Virus record (IMG/VR): IMGVR_UViG_3300021370_000010
Location: 1-23,912 of that record
Direction: 5' to 3' (one strand)
From: a virus
Length of the DNA: 23,912 bases
In this document: positions 1-7,366 of the stretch, piece after piece
How positions within the stretch are numbered: position 1 is the first letter of the stretch
Layout of the letters: each line of letters starts with the position of its first letter
Position numbers and translations under genes: made by a program
The notes under the pieces: model-generated
What the model was told of the DNA's origin: nothing
Database searches by the model: none
Seen by the model: the letters and a program-made list of their open reading frames with translations, nothing else

Positions 1-1067
1 GTGAGGTTGCAGAACTGACCGCCTGTCGCCGGTATGCCCTTGCCTGTCTCGGGATCAATGCGCTGCCCACGTAGCACGATCTCGCTGCAGGGGTTTGTCC
101 CAAATTCATTGTTATGGTCGCGACCGATCATCTCTGCATGTCGCTGGGCTGCTTCGCGATTGAAGATGCCACGCTCACCTGAGCCACTCTTAGCCAGCGA
201 CAGCCACTCTTCCATGAACTCTGTCGAGGTGGGCGTGTGCTCATAAGCGACCGAGTTGTTCGACAGCGCAAAGTGCTGGTTGTCGATCCACCACTCGCCT
301 GACTTAGCATCGCGCATGTCATCGTCTCCGAGATCGCTTAGACTGATCAAAGCTGACCGTCTGACACCGCCTACGACCACCACTTGGCCTATCATGCAGA
401 CCAGCGAGTGAACTTCGATTGGTGTCAACTTGCGACCCTCTGCGCCTTTGAAGATCTTGACCGTGTGGTCAAAGAGCTTCTGCAGCGGCTCAGGCCCCGA
501 GGCACGTCCACCAAAGGTCTTAAGAGGGGCACCGGCAGGCCTCACACGGCTGAGATCCCAGTCAGGCTGTCTGCCCATCCACAGTAGATTGATGAGGTCT
601 TGGTACGCATATGCCCAGCCTTCCTTGCTGTCTTCGACAATGATCAACTCGGACCCGTCGATGATGAACGGCGGCACCTGTGGCAAGCTATCGACATACT
701 TCTGTTCGCAGCTAAAGCCGACCCCCGTCCCATTGAGTAAGATGTAGAGCACCTCGGAGAACGTCTGCGGGTGGTCGATAGGCGTGTAGGAGCAGTTAAA
801 GCCTGCAATGTTGCTTCGATCTAACGCCGGACCTGCACACATCAGCGCACGCATCGAGGGCATTACCTCGCACCCAAGGATCGCCTGCTCTAGCTCCTCA
901 ATGATCGGAGTATTCTCATGGTCCCCGCCAATCTCATTGAACACGACGTTGTCGATGTACCGACCGACAGTCTCAGGGTAAGATTCACGCTTGGCATCAA
1001 TGAACTTGGCATAGCGCGACGTGTGGATGAACCGCTGAAACTCGGTAGGTAGGTAGTTACTATTCAT
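1..1067 (-). CDS. nrdJ: Class II ribonucleotide reductase, N-terminal part (runs off window)
   Basis: The first 355 residues of an adenosylcobalamin-dependent ribonucleotide reductase, which makes deoxynucleotides for phage DNA synthesis. The ATG at 1067 overlaps the stop of the upstream DUF3310 gene (ATGAATAG). Visible hallmarks: MPSMRALMCAGPALDRSN around residue 70, the redox cysteine in NIAGFNCSY (C92), the class II signature LKTFGGRASGPEPL near 183-196, and NPCSEI at 325-330, whose C327 and E329 match the thiyl-radical cysteine and catalytic glutamate of this family. The frame is open to base 1 and ends in GGQFCNL, so the C-terminal barrel lies outside the window. Related genes sit after the replication genes in T7-like cyanophages and in SIO1-type roseophages, which fits the placement here. 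Monomeric class II enzymes use NTPs; which substrate this one uses cannot be settled from the fragment. Confidence 0.95.
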   Translation of the reverse strand, partial: MNSNYLPTEFQRFIHTSRYAKFIDAKRESYPETVGRYIDNVVFNEIGGDHENTPIIEELEQAILGCEVMPSMRALMCAGPALDRSNIAGFNCSYTPIDHPQTFSEVLYILLNGTGVGFSCEQKYVDSLPQVPPFIIDGSELIIVEDSKEGWAYAYQDLINLLWMGRQPDWDLSRVRPAGAPLKTFGGRASGPEPLQKLFDHTVKIFKGAEGRKLTPIEVHSLVCMIGQVVVVGGVRRSALISLSDLGDDDMRDAKSGEWWIDNQHFALSNNSVAYEHTPTSTEFMEEWLSLAKSGSGERGIFNREAAQRHAEMIGRDHNNEFGTNPCSEIVLRGQRIDPETGKGIPATGGQFCNL

Positions 1068-1299
1068 TGATTGGTCTGCCTTCTAGCTGATTTAGGCGCA
1101 TGTCGATATAGCGACGGGCCTTCTTGAGATCTGTGATTTCGCTTTCGTCTGGGGTCATGCCGACGTAGTGCTTGCTACCTGCGCGAACGACGTACTTGAT
1201 GACATTGCCTCGCCAGAAGCTCATGCCATTGCTCATGATGAAAATGATCGGCTCTATGGACCACTTGGCGTAGTGATCCGGTGATTTAATGATGCTCAT
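1060..1299 (-). CDS. DUF3310 family small protein
   Basis: A 79-residue protein with the DUF3310 pattern: HYxKWxIEPIxFI near the N-terminus, then FWRGNVIKYVVRAGSK, then DLKKARRYIDM. The family is common in phages and is often labelled as a putative nucleotide kinase, but its function is not established. It starts in an ATGA overlap with the upstream ORF and its stop overlaps the start of the ribonucleotide reductase gene, so the three are probably translationally coupled. The position beside a dNTP-synthesis gene suggests a nucleotide-metabolism role, which is inference. Confidence 0.85.
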   Translation of the reverse strand: MSIIKSPDHYAKWSIEPIIFIMSNGMSFWRGNVIKYVVRAGSKHYVGMTPDESEITDLKKARRYIDMRLNQLEGRPINE

Positions 1300-1829
1300 T
1301 TCTTTGGTCCCAGCTTATGCTTCTGGCGCAGGTATCGCTCGTCTCTCTCACGTTCCTTGGCATCGATCACATGACCGCAATTGGCCCTGCCTCTGGGTGT
1401 CAAACGCCACATGCCCTCGGTCTCTGCTGGCTCGATGAAGTCGCGCATTTTAAGGATGTCAAAGACGTGCTCGACGTGACGCTTGACGCAAAGCTGGCTG
1501 GTGGCGACGTTGGCTACCGTGTCCCCTAGATGATCCATCAGCAGCATGTGCTCATAGGTCCTTAGAGCGGCCTTGTGGACCGGCAGTCGGGCCTCTCTGG
1601 TGACTGCAGTCAGCGAATGCCGTGGCTCGGGCTCAGGCCTGTATATGTCAGCCTCATGAGCGGCTATGAGTTGAGCAAATACGCTCTCTTCTGCGCGGGT
1701 CATCGGTGCCAGCTTGCTGCCATTGTTGCGGTAGCTGAAAAGGTGCTTCCAATATCCGGTAAGTTTGACACCCTTCAGTGGGTGAGGCGCTGCGCCAGCA
1801 AAGTGGTGCTCTTTAACTTGTTTGTTCAT
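1296..1829 (-). CDS. Hypothetical protein with winged-helix-like C-terminal half
   Basis: A 177-residue basic protein that I do not recognise as a family. The C-terminal half (about 95-155: helices around HLGDTVANVATSQLCVKRHVEHVFDIL, then a strand-like segment ending WRLTPRGRA) has the look of a winged helix, since LTPRG is a common wing sequence in such folds. It starts at ATG 1829 behind a purine-rich AGAGAAGAGC, overlaps the 3' end of the exonuclease gene by 17 nt, and ends in an ATGA overlap with the DUF3310 gene. It could be a small DNA-binding regulator; the fold call is a guess from sequence pattern only. Confidence 0.7.
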   Translation of the reverse strand: MNKQVKEHHFAGAAPHPLKGVKLTGYWKHLFSYRNNGSKLAPMTRAEESVFAQLIAAHEADIYRPEPEPRHSLTAVTREARLPVHKAALRTYEHMLLMDHLGDTVANVATSQLCVKRHVEHVFDILKMRDFIEPAETEGMWRLTPRGRANCGHVIDAKERERDERYLRQKHKLGPKK

Positions 1830-2586
1830 TGCTCTTCTCTGGCTCCCATAGTTTGATTGTCGATGTGTCTTGGTCCCAGTCCTCGAACCTCAGTATTCTC
1901 GCGCACCTTGCTTGCTGCAGAGCGTCGGCTGCTGTCAGCCCCGCCTTGAGGTATGCGGCGACCACGAGATCCCAGTGAGGCTGTGGGCCAAGCACCTTGG
2001 CTGCTGTAACTGCTCCGATGCGGGGGCATCCCATGTACCCATCGGTCGGATCGCCAGTCAGGGATTGCGTAAGAAACGCCCGATCAGCATCGGCGACTGA
2101 GATGTCGTGGTGCTCACCTGAGACGGGGCGGTAGAGCTTGGCAGGCAGCGTGAGCATGTCCTTGTCATCGCTGACAATGATGCCTTTGCTGTCAGGCGCA
2201 GTCGCAAGAATGCCCATAATATCGTCGGCTTCTAAGAAAGGCTCTGAGTGCCAAAGGTAGGTGTCTCGTGCCCACTGCACCGCAGCCCCATAGCCCACCG
2301 GCTTGCGTACCTTCTTGCGACCACCTTTGTACGACGGCAGCACCTCTTTGCGGAAGTTGTCGCGGTCGCTAAAGCATAGGATGAAGTTGGCCGTATCGAG
2401 AGCTTCACAGACCTCCTGCAGCGTCCTCTGGAAGATCGACTTGGCCTCTTTGAGGTCAGTCTGTAGCGACCAAAGATCGTCGCCCCAGTCTACCTCTTCC
2501 TCGGCGGCAGCGCAGGCTCTGTATAGGTAGAGGTCGGCGTCAATCAGTAGTATCTTCTTGCTTAGTAACTGCTCTGAGTATTTCAT
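1813..2586 (-). CDS. 5'-3' exonuclease, T7 gp6-like (FEN/PIN-type)
   Basis: A 257-residue flap/5'-3' exonuclease of the kind that removes RNA primers and degrades host DNA in T7-like phages. Motifs in order: LLIDADLYLYRA (N-terminal metal-binding Asp, about 14-25), FSDRDNFRKEVLPSYKGGRK (arch/lysine region), EADDIMGILAT (second acidic cluster), IIVSDDKDMLTL, and LTGDPTDGYMGCPRIGAVTAAKVL, the helix-three-turn-helix with its conserved GDxxD-like and PxIG parts. Start ATG 2586 has CGGAGA upstream. The gene overlaps the preceding small ORF by 47 nt and follows DNA polymerase, as gp6 follows gp5 in T7. Confidence 0.92.
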   Translation of the reverse strand: MKYSEQLLSKKILLIDADLYLYRACAAAEEEVDWGDDLWSLQTDLKEAKSIFQRTLQEVCEALDTANFILCFSDRDNFRKEVLPSYKGGRKKVRKPVGYGAAVQWARDTYLWHSEPFLEADDIMGILATAPDSKGIIVSDDKDMLTLPAKLYRPVSGEHHDISVADADRAFLTQSLTGDPTDGYMGCPRIGAVTAAKVLGPQPHWDLVVAAYLKAGLTAADALQQARCARILRFEDWDQDTSTIKLWEPEKSNEQTS

Positions 2587-2929
2587 CTAATTGTCTCCGC
2601 ATTCTTATGCCTGATTCAGTTATTACCCAGTGGTTGCCCCACTGTTCGTTGCTCGGGTGTTCATCCGCAGCCGTCGTGATCCAGCCTTCCGACGCGGCCA
2701 TGCCTACGTAGAATGCACCCTCTCGGGCGAACCTGGATTTGACGGAAAAAGGCCGACGATGGGCACGGTCGAGGACAATGTAGATCGACATCGTGTGCGC
2801 CATTTGCTCATCAACCTCAGTGGGTGTGAGCCCAAGTTCTTCCAACGCTAAAATCGGATTCGATGGGGATGTTTGTTTTGAAAGCAGCGCCTGCTTCTTG
2901 CGCCACTCTTCGAGTGATATCACCGACAT
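2540..2929 (-). CDS. Hypothetical protein overlapping the DNA polymerase 3' end
   Basis: A 129-residue protein of unknown function. The start at 2929 is chosen because AGGAGG lies about 10 nt upstream, inside the polymerase gene, giving a 113-nt out-of-frame overlap with the polymerase C-terminus. A later in-frame ATG at 2803, after the polymerase stop, has only a weak GAGG ahead of it. The protein begins MSVISLEEWRKKQALL and carries a central part (IYIVLDRAHRRPFSVKSRF) and a C-terminal WVITESGIRMRRQ segment. No domain is recognised. It ends 47 nt inside the exonuclease gene, so pol, this ORF and exo form a tightly nested translational unit. Confidence 0.7.
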   Translation of the reverse strand: MSVISLEEWRKKQALLSKQTSPSNPILALEELGLTPTEVDEQMAHTMSIYIVLDRAHRRPFSVKSRFAREGAFYVGMAASEGWITTAADEHPSNEQWGNHWVITESGIRMRRQLDEILRAVTKQEDTTD

Positions 2930-4613
2930 GATCAGCGACCTCCTGTGTTTTACATGCAATCTGCACTTCGTCGTGAATCCAGCCGACCATGTAAGCTTGA
3001 TCGCTAATCTGCTTGAGTTCGTGGTCGATCAGAGCGACCCACTTCTTGCAGAGAATGGCCCCCGCCGACTGGAGTAGCTGGGAAAGGCACTTGTGCTCTG
3101 AGCCGCCACGTATGATGAGCTTTCGCCGGTCTAGGCCTCTGAGATAACCACGCCGCTTGAAGGTGCGGGAGATGCCTTTCTGGAGCGTAGCAAACGCTGG
3201 CACTTCGCGGGCATAGTTGGCCTTGAGCTTCTTGCCGAGCTTAGCATTGCCGCCAGCCACTGAGCCCACCAGAGCATCTCCTGCTCCATACATCATGGCG
3301 TAGACCACGGTCTTGGCAGTTGGGCGGTCTACCCCGAAAGCCTTGGCATTATAGGTGTGGATGTCGCCGTCGAGGATCTGGGCAGTGAAGTCATCGTCGT
3401 TGAGGTAATGGGCAAGGCAACGCAATTCTAAGCCTGCAAGGTCACTTCCTAACAGCAACCAACCATCGGGAACTGTGAACAACTCTCGGCACTCTTGGCC
3501 GTACTGGAGACGGGCGGCAGGCACCTGTGCAAGGTTTGGCGACCGATGGCTTGCGCGGCCAGAGATTGTGCCTCCCGAGACTATCGAATGCCTGATGCGA
3601 CCATCGCTATCGACGCGCTTCATCCACGCCTGCCTGCCCTCGGCTAGCTGTCCAATGCGCTTTTGCAGCATGAACATCTCAGCCAGCTTCTGCGCCTCGG
3701 GGTATTCAGTCAGAGCACTTAAGATCTTGTCATCGATCATGGCATGACCGTCGCCGGTGAATTTCCTAGGCTTCCAATCGTATTTGTCTCGGAGGCACTT
3801 CTCTATGTGACGCCTGCTGCTTGGGTTAAACTCAACCATCTTGGTTTTCTCGAAAGGCTCGTCTTTGATGTAGCCGCGCGTCTTGTTATTTCGGGCTGGT
3901 ATGAAGGTCTCAGCGACCTGCCAAGGTGGAAACAACGTATCGAGAGACTTCGTCAGTTCCTGCCTCTTACCTGCCAGCTTGGCATATAAAGTCGCCGCCT
4001 TGCCGAGATCGAAAGTCCAACCGTTGTTACCAATGCGAAAGCAGATCTCAGCAAGCTGGTGCTCAAGATCCACAGCCTTCTCCGAGGCATTGGCAGACAT
4101 CAGCCGGTGATATAGCTCGACAGTGACGTTGACGTCTTGGACGCAGTACGACAGCATTTCTTCGCTGAACTTCTCCCAGCCGCCGTCATAGTCATCTTTG
4201 AAGTTGCCGATACGCAGGCCCCAAGCCTTGAGGCTGTGTGAGCCCCAAAGGCGCTTAGGGAAGTCCTCGACGCTACGTTGTGTAGCAGCATCTTCGCCCA
4301 TAAGGTCGGCGTGGATCAGGCGCGAGAGCACCAACGTGTCGGTGACTTTGCCTTTCGGCTTGAACCAAGGGTGCACGATCTGGATCGCCGGTATATCGTA
4401 GCCTATGATGTTGTGGCCGACGATCTCATCTGCCTCTTGGAGGTAGCGCAGGCCCCGACACAGGGCGTCCCTGTCGCGGATGTCAAAGGTCTGCACACGG
4501 CCTGAGTCAAGGTCTCTCAGGACTAGGCAGTGTATGCGGTTGATGGTGTCGAGGAGGCCGTTGCTTTCTAGGTCAAAGGCAAATCTTTTGGATCGCGAAG
4601 CATAAGTGCTCAT
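2817..4613 (-). CDS. DNA polymerase, family A, T7 gp5-like with 3'-5' exonuclease
   Basis: A 598-residue replicative DNA polymerase. The N-terminal proofreading exonuclease shows FDLES (D14, E16), GHNIIGYD (D73) and YCVQD (D160). Polymerase motif A is GSDLAGLELR with metal-binding D391, motif B is RPTAKTVVYAMMYGAGD (about 430-445) and motif C is HDE (547-549). The C-terminus SVGRTWAHTH resembles the end of T7 gp5. The start at 4613 follows TTGGGAGA; upstream in-frame starts lie in the leader. It is about 100 residues shorter than T7 gp5 (704), and the stretch between exonuclease and motif A leaves little room for the thioredoxin-binding loop, so processivity may depend on something else. It follows the primase-helicase, as in T7-like phages. 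Confidence 0.97.
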   Translation of the reverse strand: MSTYASRSKRFAFDLESNGLLDTINRIHCLVLRDLDSGRVQTFDIRDRDALCRGLRYLQEADEIVGHNIIGYDIPAIQIVHPWFKPKGKVTDTLVLSRLIHADLMGEDAATQRSVEDFPKRLWGSHSLKAWGLRIGNFKDDYDGGWEKFSEEMLSYCVQDVNVTVELYHRLMSANASEKAVDLEHQLAEICFRIGNNGWTFDLGKAATLYAKLAGKRQELTKSLDTLFPPWQVAETFIPARNNKTRGYIKDEPFEKTKMVEFNPSSRRHIEKCLRDKYDWKPRKFTGDGHAMIDDKILSALTEYPEAQKLAEMFMLQKRIGQLAEGRQAWMKRVDSDGRIRHSIVSGGTISGRASHRSPNLAQVPAARLQYGQECRELFTVPDGWLLLGSDLAGLELRCLAHYLNDDDFTAQILDGDIHTYNAKAFGVDRPTAKTVVYAMMYGAGDALVGSVAGGNAKLGKKLKANYAREVPAFATLQKGISRTFKRRGYLRGLDRRKLIIRGGSEHKCLSQLLQSAGAILCKKWVALIDHELKQISDQAYMVGWIHDEVQIACKTQEVADHVGDITRRVAQEAGAAFKTNIPIESDFSVGRTWAHTH

Positions 4614-4616
4614 CGT

Positions 4617-4680
4617 TATAATCTCCCAACTAAGTGTCAAAATCCCAACCCTAAGAAAAGTTTCTGCTAGTTGGGTTTTA
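4617..4680 (-). promoter_or_regulatory. Leader with duplicated GTTGGGA and complementary ACCCAAC ahead of DNA polymerase
   Basis: Between the primase-helicase stop and the polymerase ATG the minus strand reads AAAACCCAAC (about 4668-4677), then GTTGGGATTTT (about 4639-4649), then GTTGGGAGA (about 4622-4630), the last carrying the ribosome binding site. AAAACCCAAC can pair with the first GTTGGGATTTT (one bulged A) or with the second GTTGGGA, so a terminator-like or RBS-masking structure is possible. Pairing is seen; regulation is inferred. Confidence 0.4.
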
Positions 4681-6318
4681 AAAAGGCACGTCGCTATCAA
4701 ACTCAGCATCAACCTCACTGAGCCGCCCACTAGCCATGTCATAACGCAGAGATCCTGCGTAACCGACTGAGCCAGTGTGGCGGTTCTTTAGTACAACCAA
4801 GTTCCTGAGCCCCGCTGTTGGGTCCTCGGCATCGACCTCTAGGCCTATGCAGGCATCAGCAAGCTGTGCAATCGCGTGACTGCCACGTAGCTGACTTAGC
4901 TGGACCTTAGCCCCGCCCTCGTGGCCTGCTTCGGACTGTGGTCGTCTCAGGTGGCTCACAACGAACAGAGCGATGTCTAGCTCTTGAACTAAGACACGTA
5001 GATCATTCATTATCTGATCGATCAGACGGCGCTCATCAGTCACCCCGCCCGTCGCCGCTGAGATTAACAGCGAGATATGGTCAAGGAATATAACCTTGCA
5101 ACCAAGCCCCTTGTTCATGTAGCGAATGCGGTTGCTTAAAACCTGCAGGTCTGAGCCGCCAAAGTGATCAAAGAAGTACACTTGCTGCTTCTGCACTAAG
5201 CTGTCGAAGCTGGCCTCGATCTCTTCGCGGGTCGCAGCGTCTGGGTCTACCGTGATGTTCTTGTTCATGTGAAGTCCGACAAGGCCTTGCAGGCTGCGCT
5301 TCGTCGTTTCCTCAAGCATCATCATGCCAACAGGGCCAGCTTTGCCGCTCTGGTGGATCGCGTAGGCGAACTCACGCACCAGCGTAGACTTCCCGACACC
5401 CGAGCCTGCCGCTATAGTAATCAAAGACGAGGTACGGATGCCCATCAGCAAATCGTTGAGCTTTTGGTACGGGTATTCTATCTCGGCCTTGGCATCTGCT
5501 TCGCCAACAATGTCACGCAGATCCGCAGCACTCACGATACCATCAGGTCGGAAGTCATTTGCCTGATGTATTGCGTTAATTAACTCTGCGCTTTTGCCTC
5601 CAAGCATACAATCATTTGGATCTTTGAAACCCAAAGGCATAGTGGCAATCTTTACCTTGCCGATTGGTAAAGCTTCGGCACAATCAAGGGCCGCTGATTG
5701 CCCAGCCTCGTCAGCGTCAAACATCAGCACGATTTCATCGAAATTGCTAAGGTAGTCGAGCGCCTTCATGAGTGATTTCTTTGCGGACTGTGAACCGCTG
5801 GGAATTGATACGGTGGCCCACTTGTGGCCTTGGATCTGCGACACGGTCATCGCGTCAATCTCGCCTTCGCACACCACGATCTTTCGGCCCTTCGACCACA
5901 AATGACTGCCGAACAGGGTCATTGCTTTGCCGTCGCCTACAACCGAAAACTGCTTGTCCTTGGTACGCAGTTTCTGAGCGACTGGGCGACCGGCGCTGTC
6001 ACGGTACGTCGCTATTTGCACAGTCTTGCCTTGGTTGTTTTTGCCGACTTGGTAGCCAAACTTGCGACACGTTTCTTCGGTTAATCCTCGTGCTCTGAGA
6101 GGCCGGTAGTCGCCTTCGATCAGGGGTAAGTGTGCCTGAGACTTAGACGGCAACACAGACACCCTCTCAGCGTCTCCTTGTACGTGCTCTGCACAGCCAA
6201 AGCAGTAGGTGTGACCATCGGTGTAGATACCAGCGTTGTCGCGAGAACCACACGCCTCGCATGGGACGTGGGCGACGAACTCGCTGGTACTCTCTTGTTG
6301 CTGATGATGAATAGTCAT
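4678..6318 (-). CDS. Primase-helicase, T7 gp4-like
   Basis: A 546-residue bifunctional primase and hexameric helicase, the replication-fork motor of T7-like phages. The N-terminal zinc-binding domain has C20, C23, C39 and C42. The TOPRIM primase core shows VVCEGEIDAMTV and VLMFDADEAGQSAA. The helicase half has Walker A AGSGVGKST, Walker B VIFLDHISLL and the QLRGSHAIAQLAD motif. The C-terminus is acidic and ends in Phe (DSDVPF), like the tail that docks T7 gp4 on its polymerase. The start at 6318 is taken because GGGAGA lies 7 nt upstream; an in-frame ATG 21 nt further up lacks this spacing. Length is close to T7 gp4 (566). Confidence 0.97.
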   Translation of the reverse strand: MTIHHQQQESTSEFVAHVPCEACGSRDNAGIYTDGHTYCFGCAEHVQGDAERVSVLPSKSQAHLPLIEGDYRPLRARGLTEETCRKFGYQVGKNNQGKTVQIATYRDSAGRPVAQKLRTKDKQFSVVGDGKAMTLFGSHLWSKGRKIVVCEGEIDAMTVSQIQGHKWATVSIPSGSQSAKKSLMKALDYLSNFDEIVLMFDADEAGQSAALDCAEALPIGKVKIATMPLGFKDPNDCMLGGKSAELINAIHQANDFRPDGIVSAADLRDIVGEADAKAEIEYPYQKLNDLLMGIRTSSLITIAAGSGVGKSTLVREFAYAIHQSGKAGPVGMMMLEETTKRSLQGLVGLHMNKNITVDPDAATREEIEASFDSLVQKQQVYFFDHFGGSDLQVLSNRIRYMNKGLGCKVIFLDHISLLISAATGGVTDERRLIDQIMNDLRVLVQELDIALFVVSHLRRPQSEAGHEGGAKVQLSQLRGSHAIAQLADACIGLEVDAEDPTAGLRNLVVLKNRHTGSVGYAGSLRYDMASGRLSEVDAEFDSDVPF

Positions 6319-6323
6319 AGCTC

Positions 6324-6335
6324 GGTCTCCCAACC
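6324..6335 (-). promoter_or_regulatory. GGTTGGGAGACC leader motif before primase-helicase
   Basis: GGTTGGGAGACC sits just upstream of the primase-helicase ATG. The same 12 bases occur before the integrase gene (11750-11761), and GTTGGGAGA occurs before DNA polymerase. The GGGAGA part serves as Shine-Dalgarno and also resembles the +1 to +6 sequence of T7-type promoters, so these could be translation leaders or phage-RNAP start sites. Confidence 0.5.
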
Positions 6336-6346
6336 ACAATGTGGCA

Positions 6347-6368
6347 GGGGCCAGCGTGAGCCAGCCCC
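6347..6368 (-). promoter_or_regulatory. GC-rich hairpin between wHTH-like gene and primase-helicase
   Basis: On the minus strand a nine-pair stem (GGGGCUGGC with GCUGGCCCC, two G-U pairs) closes a UCAC loop, 10 nt after the stop of the upstream gene. No U-tract follows, so it is less likely a simple terminator and more likely an RNA stability or processing element. Its arms resemble those of the hairpin at 6863-6888 on the other side of the same gene. Confidence 0.55.
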
Positions 6369-6378
6369 CGTGTGTGTA

Positions 6379-6831
6379 TTATGCAGCGACCTTTGCCTCT
6401 AGAGAGGCGATGTATGCTTGGACGTGCTTGGGCAGACGCTCTTTGTTAATGCGGCCTGACGCGCCTATCTCAGTGGCGGCTGTCGCAGCCTTGTCAATGT
6501 AGCCCCGCATGATGCTCGGGTCATCTTCAAGCAGTGCCTCTTTCAAATCTTCACCCTGCAGGGATAAGGTCACATTCTTCCTACATTTATGAGTCGGGTG
6601 CTTTGTCAATGTCAGCAGGGGGCTTAGTCGTGCAAGACGCCCGACATCCATTGGCGTCAAATCAAGCATCTGGCGTAGCTCTCGTAGTGCCAAAGGTCTG
6701 TTTGCTGCAAGGCACGCAGCAATCATCAGCAGAGAGTTTGCACTTTGCTTCGGCTGGTGCCTAATAATCATCATCAAATGGCTAAATGCGATATCAGACG
6801 CCGTGCCATTAAGTGTATCTAAGGTTATCAT
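6379..6831 (-). CDS. Small early protein, possible winged-helix regulator
   Basis: A 150-residue protein starting at ATG 6831, nine nucleotides after GGGAA; the open frame continues upstream but only through the 3' end of the endonuclease gene and a terminator. The central part (about residues 25-75: SLLMIAACLAANRPLALREL, then RQMLDLTPMDVGRLARLSPLL) reads like a MarR-type winged helix with an LRELRQMLDLTP helix-turn-helix. The C-terminal third is helical and charged (EDLKEALLEDD, INKERLPKHVQAYIASLEAKVAA). It sits between endonuclease I and primase-helicase and is flanked by two GC-rich hairpins. The DNA-binding assignment is tentative. Confidence 0.65.
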   Translation of the reverse strand: MITLDTLNGTASDIAFSHLMMIIRHQPKQSANSLLMIAACLAANRPLALRELRQMLDLTPMDVGRLARLSPLLTLTKHPTHKCRKNVTLSLQGEDLKEALLEDDPSIMRGYIDKAATAATEIGASGRINKERLPKHVQAYIASLEAKVAA

Positions 6832-6858
6832 TGTCAGTTTCCCATAGTAACTAAATGT

Positions 6859-6888
6859 AAAAGGGGCCACCAGTTTCCCAGCAGCCCC
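6859..6888 (-). terminator. Intrinsic terminator or processing hairpin after endonuclease I
   Basis: On the minus strand GGGG-CUGCUGG pairs with CUGGUGG-CCCC (four G-U pairs) around a GAAA tetraloop, immediately followed by UUUU. It begins 11 nt after the endonuclease stop. The U-tract supports termination or attenuation between the SSB/endonuclease pair and the downstream replication genes; in T7-like phages such hairpins can also be RNase III sites. Confidence 0.7.
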
Positions 6889-6898
6889 CCGCTCTCGC

Positions 6899-7366
6899 TT
6901 ATTCTGGCATTTGGCACTCAGCCAGCCAGTCGTCAGGAATCCACCTGTGTGCATACTTCCACCCATGCTTTTCGCAGTACGCGGCGTATGTGGTCGGGGA
7001 CCCTTTGTATAGCTTTGCCCTCTGATTGCTGAAGACAAAGCGTATATCGAGGTCGGGAGATTGATCCTTGATTAGAAGGTGTTTCTGTCGAGCTTCAACG
7101 GGCCATAATCCTTTGGTTTCGATGTAGATAAAGCCGCCGTCTTTCTTCAGCAGCTTGAAGTCTGGAGTGTACTTGGCACTCCTTTGCGGGACGACGTAAG
7201 AGACCTTGTCAGTCTCAAACATGACGGGCAATCCAGCTTGGGTTATCTGGTCGGCGACTTTTGCCTCTAGACCACTGCGATAACCATGCTTAATGCCATT
7301 GCTAGGCTTTCTTCGCTTGCCTGAGCGACGACTAGAAGTCCGAAAGGTCATCGTCTGGGATGCCAT
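6899..7366 (-). CDS. Endonuclease I (Holliday-junction resolvase), T7 gp3-like
   Basis: A 155-residue nuclease very close to T7 gp3, which resolves branched DNA and breaks down host DNA. Shared stretches include YRSGLEAKV, YTPDF, ETKGLWP, KHLLIKDQ, LDIRFVFSNQRAKLYKGSPT and YCEKHGWK. The catalytic set is E34, D69, E83 and K85 when counted from 7366. The start is ambiguous: GTG 7369, ATG 7366 and ATG 7351 are all in frame and none has a strong ribosome binding site, so the gene is probably coupled to the SSB gene, whose 3' end it overlaps by about 35 nt. The N-terminal 28 residues are basic and longer than in T7. Confidence 0.95.
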   Translation of the reverse strand: MASQTMTFRTSSRRSGKRRKPSNGIKHGYRSGLEAKVADQITQAGLPVMFETDKVSYVVPQRSAKYTPDFKLLKKDGGFIYIETKGLWPVEARQKHLLIKDQSPDLDIRFVFSNQRAKLYKGSPTTYAAYCEKHGWKYAHRWIPDDWLAECQMPE

